A stretch of DNA of 64,000 bases, taken from contig OX393555.1 in assembly GCA_947650365.1 (NCBI GenBank), positions 14,835,550-14,899,549 of the forward strand, given 5' to 3'. The DNA is from Chamaelirium japonicum. Taxonomy: Eukaryota; Streptophyta; Magnoliopsida; Liliales; Melanthiaceae. This document shows positions 1-13,960 of this stretch, piece by piece. The first letter of the stretch is position 1. The number at the start of each line of letters is the position of its first letter. The position numbers and the translations under genes were made by a program. The notes below the pieces were generated by a model. That model searched no databases. It was not told where the DNA came from and was given only the letters and a program-made list of their open reading frames with translations.

Positions 1-88
1 AGGTTCGACAACTTGCCTACATCATCTCACCACATTCGTCGATTCCATTATTCTTCAAATCCGAGAGCAAATCGCCCAATTACAATAG

Positions 89-165
<77 letters not shown>

Positions 166-946
166 AAAAGATAGTTACAAGATAGACCAATCATGTATTG
201 ATCATACCCCAAGAAACCATAAAACATCCCTTATATAGGACCCCCAAAGAATTAATTAGAGTGCAAATAGAACATATAGGTTGGCACCCGTGCAAACGGA
301 AGGGATCGTGCGCACGATGGGGACATTGTACACACGTTTTTCCTGATCTGAAAAAACTACCGCGACGGTGATCTCCCTGCATCCAAGATCGTGTGCACAA
401 TCGGGACATTGTGTGCATGTTTATGCCCAGACAGTGCGCACATTTTTCCCATCGTGTGCATGTACGTTCTTTCCTATACCTCCATGCAGTGCGTATATTT
501 TTCCCATCGTGCGCATGTTCATTCCTGCGCTACTGTTCCGACCTGCTGCTCTAGGTTTCAGCGTTGTAGTCCCTTCCATCTCTTTGCTTCTTCCTTCTTG
601 GTCCTAATGGGCTTCAGGTGGCTCCTCAAATTTAATTTTCACACTCCAACAAAGACCTCCCCCTATTTATAGGTTACAAGCATATACAAGAGTACTCAAG
701 ATTATGCCACTTGTTATAAATCTAGCAAGTAGGAACATTCTAGAGTATTCCACATATTTCTGCAATAAAATTTATACATGATATTTTATAATATGCTAGA
801 ATATTCCAGAGAACTAGAGAACCTAGGACGGTTTCATAGGATTCTAGAACATTCCAAGTGAACTAACTTCTTCCAGAGCCCCTTAGGTGTTTGCTTGAAT
901 ACCTTGGGCATTTGGCTCAACAGGGGTGGGGCGAAAATAGAGTTAG
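1..946. other. Gene-free flank with minus-strand TATA-like motifs
   Basis: No coding region is convincing here. There is a CT microsatellite, two TATA-like motifs that read on the minus strand (around 231-240 and 662-671), and between 305 and 530 a cluster of short near-palindromic words of the type TCGTGYGCAC. The layout resembles the promoter part of a minus-strand LTR, but no LTR end or primer site is visible, so this stays unassigned. Confidence 0.4.
90..164. repeat. (CT)n microsatellite
   Basis: An uninterrupted CT dinucleotide run of about 75 bp, seen directly. Confidence 0.95.
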
Positions 947-3900
947 TGTAACTATTGTAGCTCTTATGTCATGAGCATGAATTTTTTGTATTAATATTAA
1001 TAAAGATAACTTTGGTTATTGCTTTAATTATAATACTACTTTGGTATATGTTAATTCATATGTAATAAGGACCCTAGGGAACACAGTAGGCCACTGAGAT
1101 GCATAGTGGCTGGTCCATGATTGGGAGACCTAGTAGATCAGTCATATGTAGACCTAGACTGAGTTCACAGTTTTGTTGATACTGATTACATTACAGGGAA
1201 TAAGCTATTGGCAGGAAGAGGAATATGGTGAAGTCTCCACCGTGGGGATGTTGGATCTCCATTCACCTGACCAAGCACGATGATCGTGTTGACCATGAAC
1301 CAAGATGGTGCACAGATTAGTATATCAAAGACTGGTACAAAAGCCGTCTTACTACTATAGATAATATGTCCTCATCCGTGAGGAACCATGAACACTGAGC
1401 TAACCGGCTGTGTGGTGCTTTGATGTGTCAATATGTGCAGACCTTTCATAGTCCAATACCACGGTACGTTGGGTTACTCGCTGGCGCTAGAGTGATATAC
1501 AACCCTTATAGGTTATCCGACATCCAGAGTTGGATGGTGCATTTTGATGAGTCAATTTAATTGTCCATACAATTAACCCAGGCCTAGTAGTTGTCAATAT
1601 GACTAACAACATTTCAGATGCTAAGTATAGCACTAGAAGAGTCTGGTGTTATAGATGACAAGTCATCAAATCCTAGTCATATGATCGATCAGGGTCCGAT
1701 GGTGCTCCACACCGCCCAAGTCAAATCATGGCAACAATATTAGGAGGGACTAAAGGTTATCAGAGTATAGTAGAGGACAGAGTTATGAGAGAGTAACATA
1801 AGTTTAGGATTACTAGAGTTCAACTCGCGTCGCACTCTGGGTGGCTACGCGGGTTAATCGGATTATGACTGATTAGCGAAACTTTCAGTATGTCACCGGA
1901 ATAATTAATTAGGGATTCGGTTGGAGCTAAAAATTCTAAACCCTAAAGGTTCCACCCTATCGATACGTATAGGAATTGTTCTCCGACCTGATTAGATACG
2001 TTAGATGCGAAGTAGCGTGATGGAGCGCAAGCCCGAAGCTGAAGAACCTAATTTACATGTATTAAGGGGCCCTAGGATATTTTGGTAAATACTTAAATAT
2101 AGCTTGGAACATATTGAATATTGATCTTAAAATGAGCAGAATAATTCCAGGAGCTTATAAACGCTGACGGAACTCGATTCCAAATAGCGCTCCTCACTCT
2201 ATCTCTCTTACAGTGCTCCCCCTTCATGAGGATGTTTTTATCTAAGGCATCACAAAAGGTAAGAGGAAGCCCTAATTGACATCCCTCTCATCCTTATCTC
2301 TAAGGGGCCGGCCCTAGCTTGCATATAGCACTAGGGGACTGGCTCTATAAGAAGAAACGGGGAGATAGAGGCCGGCCCTAGCACTCTCCCTTTCCAAAAA
2401 ATTCGAACGCCCCTTTCTCCCCCCCCCCCCTTTTTGTGGTTTCGGTTAAGGAAGAAGAAGGAGGAAGGAAAGAAAATAAAGAAGAGAGAAATAGAAGAAG
2501 AAGATCTTCGTGGCTCACCGTCGTCTTCGCTACATGTCTTCCTCCATCGACGCGTCATCCTTGCACTCAGAGATAGGACACCATGGGTTTCTCCCTTTGC
2601 AAAGGATAAGGTGCTATCCGATAGCATCCCTTTCGGTTTATGTATGGATCATTATCAACCATTGATCTGCTCTCTTCAAATAAAATATCTGAAAGGTATA
2701 ATGATTCTAAACACTTAACTAGATGCATATATATATATATATATCCTTCGTAGATCGTATTGTGCCTCTACGGTATCCGTACATATGTTAGGTTCATAGA
2801 TTTGTATGTAGATTATTTTGCGATATAATTGTGATAAAATATACACCAACCGGTCTTCCGATCCATGCAGTCTTTGCTTCCGCTGCGACTCTGGTATAAG
2901 GATTAAAATCCAATAATTGGTATCAGAGCATGCTTCGGCGTATATTTTATGCATGAATTCAAAAAAATATCAAATGAATATATGATAGCATATATTTTTA
3001 TCGGGGTTCAACATAGATCATGTATATGGATTGTGCTATATATCGTCTCTTTGCAGGTGCCACGCTAAATAATAATATATAATTGCACGGCTCTGGGGGG
3101 ACGGACCTTGTTTTTATTTTGATATATTGATTATTATAGTGCGTGTGGATTGTAAGGTCTTAGATGGGCGGGGGTGGATGTTGCCCACCTTCGGTTCCCT
3201 GGCCATGTTTCTAGGATTGTTTCATTATTTTTTCTAAAAAAATTATACATAAACGAGCACTTACTTAGAGCGTGTTAGTTTTTTGATCATAGGAAGGAGA
3301 TAAGTGATCCAGGATGCTATATTCATTACTCGGGCAAATAGTACCATGAAGTACGAAGACCCAGCAAAAGCGTGTATGTTGGCGATAATCGGGATCATCG
3401 TCGGGAGATCGTGCAGAATGGGAGAATATGATATCTTGGATGTACTAGTCAGGTTCAGGGGTCGGACCCTGAACTTGATTCAGTTTGAGATTTTGTTTTT
3501 GTTATACTCTTTACTTTGTGTTTAGAGAACCCCGATGATAATTAGTTTATCAGTTTTTACTTGTGAGTCTCTCTCTAGATCAGGCTTAGGGTTATTACTT
3601 AGTTTATGAAATCATTGGCGTCTCTATATGTTTCTAACACATGCGAATCCAATGGCTATCTAAAAGAAAATGTGGTAACCAACCTCGTGACAGTTAGGTA
3701 GCCGAGTACTGTGCATCGAGGATACACACGGTGTTAGATTTGTTAGAAGATAACTAATGACTTCATTGAGAGTATGTTAATCCTAGTGGGATGCCCTTTC
3801 CCAAATGGTCTCAGCGACGAAATTAGGTTAGGATTTTACTAAGTGATATCTGTTCTTAGTTGGCGTTTAATGGTAGTAAGAACTTATCATGATTTGGTTA

Positions 3901-6412
3901 TGCCGCCATTAGGTTGAGGTCCGACGGAGGTTGTTGAATATCCCTAATAGGTCAGCATCGAAACCTATAATGAGGTAAGACCTACTATAACATCAGGCAT
4001 CAAATTATGAATGAAGTATCATGGTAGTGGGAGTCCTTTCCACGTTGACCTTATGCTAGGCTCCAAATCTTAGGTTTTGAACAAATTAGTGGAGCATCAA
4101 GATCTTTAAAATATATATAATGTGAGCCTTATAAGAAAGACAAAAGCCGAGTATTCAAGGTAGGGACGATGATATTTTCTAATAGTACAAATACTTCACA
4201 AGAAAGTTTATAATCCTAATATAAGTACAATAGAGTAGGGTCTAAGTCTTGGAGGTCGTGACCTTTCTAGATATGCATAAAACCACATAAAAGAAGGGAT
4301 GTGTAAGAGCTTCCCTCCAAAGGGGAGCCCCTGAGCTCCACAATCAATCGGCTAAGGGTCTGGTGAGAGGTATGCAGTTTAATATTCCTTCGGGACATGG
4401 AGGACGCTGGTGCCAGTGGGTGACGTCTTTTACCTGCACCACAGGGGTCTATGAACTCTCATGCCGACGCCACTAAGATTTGTGGAAAGCATATAAAAGC
4501 TTGTGTGAAGCTATCGTTGCCGTGTATGGCGGGTCACATAAAGCTGGTCAAAAGGAGACTGAGAGGTCTTTCAATTTGCCATGAGCAATTCTGATAAAGA
4601 CTGGGTTATATACACCTCGTTGGTAAAAGTGGTTGTATGCTCTCACCAGGATACTGTATTCAATTCAAGGCTGATAGTCTCAGTGCTTGGGCCTAGAGGA
4701 TTTTGATTCCTAGATGTCTACACTAGAGGTGGTGAAGATATAGCGACTGGAGTAAACATTATCTATTTTTTAAATATATAAAATAGATTATAGTATACCC
4801 TAATTTTAGCTTTGTGTTACTGTTTATAGAAAATATGACCAAGTTCGACCCCCTTTCTTCCATCCTCAATGATAACAAACTAACGGGACCAAACTACGAG
4901 GACTAGAAGCATAACCTGATGCTCGTCCTAAAGGTTAGCAAGTATACGATTACCCTAAGTATCTCTCAACTGGCCATATCGGGACCAAGTGCTACTGAGG
5001 TCCAAATAAAGGAATGAAAATACTGGCTAGAAGCTGATGAGATGTGTAAGTGCTACATAGTGGCCTCCTTATAGATCGTCCTTCAGAAGTAAGTCGAAGA
5101 CATGCCCTTTGCTTCTAACATGATGCTCTACTTAAAGAAAATATTTGAGAGTTATAATCGGATGACTCGTTACCTGACCATCAAGAAATTGGTATCCACA
5201 AAGATAGCAGAAGGGACTCTAGTTTAGGATCATATGATAAAGCTGTTTGGCTATGTGAATGAACTTGGTTCTTTCGATGTCATCTTGGATACCGAAATTT
5301 AAATCAATATTTTTCTCGCTTCTCTACTGGGAACATTTAAGAGCTTCATTACTAACTTCAGCCTTAACAGATTAGAGATGACTAACGCAGAGCTCCTAGC
5401 GATGCTCCAGGTGGTAGAGGATAGGATGATGGCATCTCTAAACATAGAGCGAAAGTTTTTTCTAAAAACCAAAGGCAAGGTTCAAAAAAAAAAGTCTGTG
5501 ATTCCCGTGAAGGTAGGCCAGATATAATTATAGGTTTCTAAGCAAGATAGTCCGGTGAATTCCAAAGGAAAATATTTTCGATACAGTAAGAAATGGCACA
5601 AGAAGGGTGACAGTCGTGCGACTCCCAAGAAAGCTGAAATATGTATATCTCAAATCCACATAGTGGAATCACTTGTTGTATCCAGTTGTTCTCTAGTTTC
5701 ATAGATTGTGGATTCTGGTTCCACTAACCATACTTGCAATATTTTACAGGGGTTCAAGGAGACAAGAAAATTAAGTGATGAGGATATCATCTTGAGTATG
5801 GGGACCGAGATGTGGCAGAGGCTATGGCAGTTGGAGATATCATCCTGCAGTTCTTTGATGGAAGATGTTTATTAATTAGAGATACTCCTTATGTATCGTT
5901 ATTGTGACGAAACTTAATTTCTGTTTCCTTATTGAATAATGAAGGTTTTTAGTTTTATTTGATTCTTCTGGTGTATCAATTAAATTGAATAGTTCCTTTA
6001 TTTATAAGAAAAAGATACATAATGATCTCTATATAATTAACTCCACTTGTAAATAGGATAACATAACTAAAGCCTATATAATTAACTCATCTAAAAGGAA
6101 AAATCCCTTAGATAACCCAACACTCATGTGGTACCTGAGGCTTGGACACATAGCCTCAGATAGCATTCACAGGTTTGTCAAGACTGGACTTTTAAGTCCA
6201 GATGTTTCAGAAAGCCTACCAACGTGTGAGCCTTGCTTGGAAGACAAAATGACCAAAAGAACTTTCCAAGCCAAGATAAAATATCTCATGAGATATTGGA
6301 GTTAGTACACACTAATGTATATGGGCTCATAAGTGTCCGTGCTATAAAAGAATTCGAGTATTTTATCACCTTCACGAACAATTATTCGAGGTTTGGATAT
6401 ATATACCTAATG
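947..6412 (+). mobile_element. Ty1-copia fossil: 5' LTR, primer site, gag and start of pol
   Basis: The LTR spans about 947-2912 (TG...CA, about 2 kb) and is recognised because parts of it recur at 7346-7898 (minus) and 12891-13694 (plus). A primer-binding site complementary to initiator-Met tRNA (TGGTATCAGAGC) lies at 2918-2929. The untranslated leader runs to about 4830. The gag-type start (NDNKLTGPNYED, near 4870) follows, then an aspartic-protease-like VDSGSTNHTC stretch near 5705, a pre-integrase zinc region (WYLRLGHIAS, near 6130) and the beginning of integrase near 6300-6410. The element is broken, with many breaks, and stops at a microsatellite. The remaining pol and the 3' LTR of the same family lie further right, in opposite orientation. 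Confidence 0.8.
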
Positions 6413-6427
6413 TGTAGCTCCATCTCT

Positions 6428-6495
6428 TCTTCTTCTCTCTCTCTGTCTCGTTCTCTCTCTCTCTCCCGTTCTCTCTCTATCACGTTCTCTCCTGA

Positions 6496-6529
<34 letters not shown>

Positions 6530-6530
6530 C
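6428..6530. repeat. Interrupted (CT)n followed by (AT)n
   Basis: An imperfect CT-rich tract grades into about 11 TA units. It marks the point where recognisable copia integrase sequence ends. Confidence 0.85.
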
Positions 6531-7345
6531 ACGGGCTGTTGTGGATATGGGTTGGGGATAGGGTCGGTTAAGGTCTTAGTGGGAGGGGATAAAGATAAGA
6601 AAGATAGGGATATATCATCCCAATCCTGCCCAATAATTCCCATCCGAATTTCGGATTAAAACAACTGGGGAGGGAGGTCAAGAGAGCCTAAATTATGCTA
6701 GGAGACCGGGAGGTAGGCTCTAGGGATGGTCGGGCTCGGTCCCGAGCCCTGAACCGGGCTCGGTTGGAATCCGGGTGTGATTCGTCCATCAACCGGGCTG
6801 AAAAGAATAATCAATCGCAACTATCAAACTGGAAGTCGGAATAGGGCCCGAGAGGATTCGTTGGAAAGGTCTCATCAACGCGAACGCGTTAGCGCTTGGT
6901 ACATAATTTTCTGACCTCTGTATCTTTTGAAAAGAAGGAAAGACTCCAAAACTCAAAATAGCAATAACTATTCACTCGGGTGTCGGATTGACCCTGACTC
7001 AGGCTCATTGGAAGGCTCTCTCAGAGCCTCATCTAACGTATCTTGTTTCGTTACGATCCGATCACCCGATCTCTTGTGGAAAACAAAACGGCTACAACTA
7101 TCGACCAATTATCGCTTTTCTAGGGTTTACCTGCCGGGCTACCGAAACTGGCTGCGCATACACATGATCGTTGCACGGAACGCACCATCGCGACATGCTC
7201 GAAGTTACGGAGAATGTGAACGTAAAATATCTCATAGGTTTACAATCCATTTATTGGGGAAAAGCCCAAAGAAAAAGTCTGGCTGTAAAAAGACGAAACT
7301 AGCCATGGAGGATTTCTATTATTCTCAAATCTAACACCACAGGTG
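6531..7345. other. Unassigned 0.8 kb between copia pieces
   Basis: No gene is recognised. The plus-strand frame at 6927-7334 (135 codons) has no family features. A short perfect inverted repeat (AACACC-ACA-GGTGTT) lies at about 7332-7346, immediately at the edge of the next LTR piece. Confidence 0.3.
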
Positions 7346-9790
7346 TTATAGCATATCACTCTAGCATCAGCCGAGTAACCTAACGTACCATGGTATTGGA
7401 TTATGGAAGGTCCGTACACGTTGGCACATCAAAGCACCGCACAGCTGGTTGGCTCATTGTTCATGGTCCCTCAAGGTTGAGGACATATTATCTATAGTAG
7501 TAAGACGGCTTTTGTACTAGTCTCTGATACACTGATCTATGCACCGTCTTGGTTCCTGTTCAACACGTTCATCGTGTTTGGTTAGGTGAATGAAGATCCA
7601 ACGTCCCCACGGTGGAGACTTCACTATATTCCTCTACCTGCTAATAACTTATTTCTGGTGAAGTGACCAACATCACCAAAGCTGTGAACTTAGTCTAGGT
7701 CTACATAGGATTAGTCTACTAGGTCTCCCAAGCATGGACCCACTATGCACCTCAGTGGCCTACTGTGTTTCGTAGGGTACTTATTACATATGAATTAATA
7801 TATACCAAAGCAGTATTCTAATTAAAGCAATAACCAAAGTCATCTTTATTAATGTTAATACAGAAAATATATACTCAAGTCATAAGAGCTATAATAATCT
7901 CCCACTTGGCCTAGCAGGGAATAACAGTCTTAACTCCAATGGCATCCACGTGTTTCCCAAAAGTCTTTATTGGTGGTGTCTTTGTAAAAGGATCCGCCAT
8001 GTTATTGTAGATACTACCTGAGTCACTGCAACTTCCTCATGCTTCTGCAAGTCCCAGATAACATATTTTGCTTAATATGCTTGCACTTCTGGTGATATTT
8101 TGGTTCCTTGGATTGTGTTACTGCTCTACTATTATCGTAGTAAAGGATAATAGGATCTTAAGCTTCCGGTACACATCCTAAATCTGCTACATCGTCTTCT
8201 TTGCCGCCTCGTACACCATAACGTACTCAACCTCTATCGTTGAATCCGTAATGCATCCCTACTTCACGCTCTTCCAATTGACAACTCCTTTTATCAATGA
8301 AAACACAAACTCTGACTTTAATTTTCTCGATTCTGGATATGCTACAAAGTCAAAATCCATATATCCAATCGGCATCAGATCTTGTGAAGAGTAGACTAAC
8401 TCATAATCTCTTGTTCTACGGAGATACTTGAGTATACTTTCTACAGCAGTCCAGTACCCCAGACCCTGGTTTGACTGATACATGCCCATCATGCCTACTG
8501 TATAGCATATATCTGGTTTTGTGCACTACATGACATGTATCAGACTCCCTACAGTTAAAACATAAGGTATCTTTTGCATCTCTGTCCTCTCCTCAAGAGT
8601 CTTATGATCTTGATCTTTGGACAGCTTTATTCCATGTCTGAATGGAACTAGTACATTCTTGGAGTTATACATATTGAATATAGTATCTATATAGGCTGAC
8701 TGTGACAATAAGAGAATCTTATTATGACGATCTCAATTTACCTTAATCTCTATAACATAACTCGCTTCCCCCATGTCTTTTATGTCAAACTGAGAGGACA
8801 ACCACACCTTCACAGTAGGCAATGTTCCAATATCGTTTTCAATGAGCAACATATCATCTATGTAAAGAACCAAAAAAATTACTACAGTCTTATCGCTTCT
8901 TTTATAAACACATAGTTCATCCATATTCTGTTCAAATCCATAATACTAGATAGCCTGATCAAAATGTATGTTCTAACTTCTGGATGCTTACTTAAGTCTA
9001 TAAATGGATCTTTGCAACTTGCACACCAGGTTTTTTTAACCTGATACGACAAAGTCTGGAGGCTGAGACATATAGATGTCTTCTACCCGTTGAGGAATAT
9101 GATCTTAACGTCTATTTGCTAGATCTTTCAATCATAATGGGCTGCAATAGATAAGAGGATCCGGATAGAGTTAAGCATAGTCACTGGGGAAAATGTTTCA
9201 TCATAGTCGATCCCTTCTTGCTGGCTGTAACCTTTAGCGATTAATCTAGCTTTATAAGTCTCAACGATATCATTCGGATCTCTTTTCTTTTTATACACCC
9301 ACTTATACTCAACATATTTAATATTGTAAGACGGTGTTACAAGTGTTCAGACCATGTTTTGGGACATCGATACCAGTTCTACCTCTATGACTTTCTGTTA
9401 TGCTGCATGGTCAAAGGACACCATCGCTTTTTCATAGTTAAGATGATCATCCACTTGAAACTCTAGATCTACCAAGAAGGCTTCTCCAATATATCTATCA
9501 GGAGCTCCAGTGGTCACCACACTACGATGACCCTGCATTGGTTCCATTGGAATCGATTCTATAATATCATTAATCTTAATGGTATTAGCTCCCATTTTGT
9601 TCTATGTTTGTGCATTTTTATCAGTACCAAGTAATTCTTCAAGAACTACTTTACTGGTGGGTTTATGGTCTATTAAATAATTCTACTCTAGGAATACGAT
9701 GTTCATCAAAATGATAACTTTTAAATCCTCAGGATCATAAAATAGACCACTATTTTGTCCCTTTTGGATACCCCATGAACATATAGGGAG
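7346..9790 (-). mobile_element. Ty1-copia fossil: 3' half of pol plus part of the 3' LTR
   Basis: On the minus strand, copia sequence begins near 9780 with a MGYPKG-type motif that lies between integrase and reverse transcriptase. It continues with reverse transcriptase containing LVLYIDDMLL (near 8870) and reaches the RNase H side near 8300. A polypurine tract (AAGTGGGAG, about 7900-7908) precedes an LTR part (about 7898 down to 7346). That LTR part is homologous to 947-1500 of the plus-strand LTR. This is the same family as 947-6412 in opposite orientation, broken, with several breaks. Confidence 0.75.
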
Positions 9791-12700
9791 AGGATCAGAA
9801 CACCCCGACCGGCCCCTCGCCGGAGCACAGGCGAGCGCATATACACCCCCAGGTCAGCCCCTCCTCCTCCCATCTCCTCCGCGACCCCCTTCCTCCTCCC
9901 TTGCCGCGGCCCGCACGGGCGGACACCGCCGCCGCACCGAACCCCTCCCCAGCGCACCACCACCGACCGTAGACCCCGCGCGACCCACCCCGCCGTCCAA
10001 GCTTTTGGGGCTCCGACGAGGGCTCCGGCCGCCTCCCACCGCGCCTCCTCCATGGGGGTGGTGCGAGAGAGGCCGGCCAAGCGCTCGCCGGCGCTCCAGG
10101 CCGCCCCTCCCGTCGGTCGCCGGCGCGCAGGAACCCCCCCCCCCCCCCGGCTGGACGTCGCATGGAGAAGAAGGAGTTGGGGGGGGTAGATCAGTAATTT
10201 CAGGTTATTAATTAAACCCCAGACCCGACTTGTTTAAACCCTGAACCCGACCCGACTTCCCACTGCAGACCCGACCCGACCCGACCAGAACAGTGAACCG
10301 GTCTGGTTCACCTGAACCAAACCCGTGAACCAGTGAATTTTGGTTCGACTGCCATTTCTCCGTCCGAACTTGGAATTGGACGAAACCAGCGCCATTTCGA
10401 CCGGCTCGGAAAATACTACCTATTGGGCATAGTCTAGAATAGTAATTATACTGTTTAATACCCTGTTTTATCCTTTGACCCGATATTATCGCGGTACCGT
10501 GGTTTGACCGCCGTTTTATCGTTCGAACTCGGATTCGGACGAAACCAGCGGCATTGTACTCAGAACTTTGAGTCCCACCTATTAAACCCAGAATATAACC
10601 CTAGAACCCCTTCTACCCTAGTGAACTAACCATGCAATTGGTTTCACCGGTTCTACGTGGTTTGACCCGAAACCATTCGACCGAAGTCGGATTCCAGCAA
10701 AATTGGAACCATCGAAAAGGGTTCTTCGAGCCCGATTCGATGAGTAGGTTTAGCTTCTGATTACTTGTTTGATCTAGTATTGTTTAGGTTCGAGTTCTTC
10801 AGTCACACGAATTGGCGTGCTGTCGACTCAATGTTGGTTCCCTATCGAGGGTGCCCGACTATCCTTGGTATAGAACCCTCATCGTAGATTCTTCTGTTTT
10901 AATCGATAGCATTGTGATATAGAGCTGTGCATGTTATCAGACTGTGATTGTGGTGATCCAACGGAGGCGGATCAGAAGCAACTAGCAAGCCGGAGTCGTG
11001 TGCGATCGACAACCAGGTGACATCTACTACCCTTGCGTGGTCTTTATTAGTGGGAAATGAGAATAACTAAGGGTAGGTGTCCATGACACTGCATGCGGGC
11101 CCCGCCAGGCATCGTCGCATGTGGTCAAATGGACCCCGCCTTGCATGCGGAGTCGCGAGTCCGGCGATGCATGCTTAAAATATTAATAAAATAATAATAA
11201 TGATTGCTTTTGATTGTATGGACACCGTAATTAGGATTCCCTTAAATTAAATAATAAATTAAATAACTAATAATTATCGGGGCCCACCCTTCTGAGAGGA
11301 GTATGGCAACCCTAGCACACGGGTCACTGGGATGAGTGTTTTACTTTATTGATTTATTATGTTGCATGGGTTGCGAGAGCAGTACGGGACCATGGGTAAA
11401 TTGTTGGAAATTGATAAGCATTAAATAGACTTTTTTGTAGCTTCATTGTATATGTTGAAAGATGTTATGTGTGAATCTACCTGGTTAGAGGGTAGGGATC
11501 CCGTGCGCGCAAGGGCCGTGAACCACCCTGCGCGTACAGCCGAAGTTAAGTAGGTTAGGGGTCACGGGCAAGGGTTGTGGTAAAGCCAATAGGAGGTGCC
11601 CTCGAGTAGGGATTGGCCTAGCAACCCTGTCCCGGGGAGTTGAAGTCCCCATAGTAAAGCAAGTTGGGCGGTAGAGCTCCACCGTGAAAGACGGGAAACC
11701 CCTTATGATCATCTGGGTGACTAGTGCATGGTGTTGGTGGATGCACGGCGAGAGAGTTGGCCCTCTACATCGAAATAAAATGCCCTATAGTAATGCCCGA
11801 CCGGGGGCAGGATGAACAAAATATCCGGGGTTCACATTTTGATAGTGTGTGTTTTATTTATATATGAATTTAGAATTGAGTGACTGTTTATATGATGACT
11901 TCGTGACTTTATCTGAACGTCTTATTTAATTTGTACGTTAATGCTGTAGAACATTGAATGGACTTCATGTTAGATAACCTAGTGACAGTAGGAATTGCAT
12001 GTGAATATAGACTACTGATAGGTTTAGGTATCATTCTGCAAACTTTGATTCTACTAGAACTGATAGATCTTATCTTAATTTATTAAGATTAGTTGTCTCA
12101 TATTATTAAAGACTATTAGGATGTCACTAGCCATTAATTTGGCTAATCTCCCAATTTCCTATTGGGGGCTACTCTTTCCCACGAGTAGGCTCAGTTGTAC
12201 GTCCGGAGGCTCAGAAGTAGCAGTAGGAGCCCAGAGGCGGAGTTAGAGTTGCAGTGTTACCTTTCTGCTTAGTACGTTAATCTTGTAGTCTTTTCTCTTC
12301 AGACATGGTAATTGTATTGGAATAAGAGTTCTTATTAGTTAGTTAGTATTCTATGGTTGTAGTTGCAATGGTTCCAACTGAATTCTTTTGGGTATGCCTC
12401 TCCTCAAGGCCCCAAGCCTAGGATAGATCATGATGAAAATATAAGTGCATATAAATGACTAAATTGATTAACCATGTAGATATGAACCCTATACTGGTGC
12501 ACCTGAGTGTTAGGGAGTGGTTGAGACTACTTGGCTAGCCGTCGGAGGCTTGAGCCTCGTGCTCCCTCAGATAGACTCCTGTCAGTATGTAGTAGCACCG
12601 ACAGGTCACTCATACTGAGAGGATATGACTTTTGAAGGTTGAGCTTGACTAGATAATATCTTCTCTCTGTTGATAATTTCTCTTTCTTTGCTTTTTAATA

Positions 12701-12890
12701 AAAATATTTTTTGAAAAATCAAATTTAAAAGATTCCCCTCTTGTTTCTCCCTCCTTCTTGTTTTTCATATTAGAGAGCGTAGAAGCCCTGTGAGAACCCA
12801 AATTGGTGTAATTAATTGACCAGACCCAGAACCCTCTTCTTTTTCCCATTTCACACCCCAGGGATCGGTCTTCAGATTTCTGGGGCGTGA
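9791..12890. other. Gene-free insert, possible second LTR-type element
   Basis: The stretch starts with a strongly GC-rich block (9780-10190), whose open frames are composition artefacts. An AT-richer region without recognisable proteins follows. On the minus strand the right edge (about 12892) begins TGTCACGCCCCAG, a typical start for plant Ty3-gypsy LTRs, so part of this block may be an old LTR. No primer site, polypurine tract or pol was found to confirm it. Confidence 0.3.
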
Positions 12891-13694
12891 CATATGCAAC
12901 CCCTGCAGGTTATCCAATATCCAGAGTTTTATAGGAGCATTTTGATGAGTCAATATGTCTACACAATTAACCCAGGCCTGGTGGTTGTCAATATGATTGA
13001 TAACGTTTCAAATGCTAGGCATAGCACCGGAAGGGTGTGGTGTTATAGATAACAAATTATCGAATCCTAGTCATATGATCGATCAAGGTCTGATGGTGCT
13101 CCCTACCGCCCGAGTAAATCATGGCACCTGTATTAGGAGGGACTAAAGGATATCAAAGTATTGTAGAGGACATGGTTACGAGGAAGTAACATAAGTTTAG
13201 GATTACTAGAGTTCAACTCGTGTCGCACTCTGGGTGGCTACACGAGTTAATCGGATTAAGACTGATTAGCGAAACTTTTGGTATGTCACCGGAACAGTTA
13301 ATCAGGGATCCGGTTGGAGCTAAAAATCCTGAACCCTGAAGGTTTCACCCTGTCATTGCGTATAGGAATTGTTCCCCGATCTAGTTGGATACGTTGTAAA
13401 GTAGTACGATAGAGCGCAAGTCCGAAACCTGATAACCGAATTCACATATGTTAAAGGCCCATAGGGGTATTTTAGTAAATACAAAAATATGGCTTGGAAC
13501 ATATTAAATATGGATCTCAAAATAAGCGTAATAATTCAAGGAGCTCATAGACTCTGCAGGAACTCGATTCCAAATAGCGCACCTAACTCTATCTCTCTTA
13601 TAGTGCTCCACTTTCGTGAGGGCGTTCTCGTCCAAGGCATCACGGAAGATAAATGGAAGCCCTAGCCGACCTCCCCCTCATTCTTATCTCTAAG
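12891..13694 (+). mobile_element. Copia LTR piece (right-hand part)
   Basis: About 800 bp align with 1494-2312 of the 5' LTR of the first copia, including the same order of short words such as ACCCAGGCCTRGTRGTTGTC. Identity is high but clearly imperfect, which points to an old insertion. This piece starts at the LTR position where the minus-strand piece at 7346 stops, so the two are complementary parts of one LTR type. Confidence 0.75.
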
Positions 13695-13960
13695 GCCGCG
13701 TTTGGTAACCGGAATATTTAACTAAAAAAAAGCAATACGATTATAGGAATCTCATTCTTTTGTAATCGGATTGTCTTGGTATTGTTTGGTTACACAGGAA
13801 TATAAAAGGGAAAGCAATCTGGTTCCCATTCCTGAATGAGGTGGTCTGTTTGGTTGGGAAGGGAAAAGAAAATGAAAATCTTATCAAATTATTTAAATAT
13901 CACTATGATATTGAATAAGAGTCTAAGCTTCAGACTCATTTGCTCTCTATCTTCCGCTTG
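13695..13960. other. Possible DNA-element terminus, no gene
   Basis: The stretch opens with GGCCGCGTTTGGTAACCGG, a wording common at the ends of plant non-autonomous DNA transposons. The opposite terminus was not found. No coding sequence is seen. Confidence 0.25.

Noticed and set aside
9721-10211. Gly/Arg-rich frames of 60-120 residues on both strands
   Set aside because: GC-rich composition gives open frames in most registers; no recognisable domain or start context.
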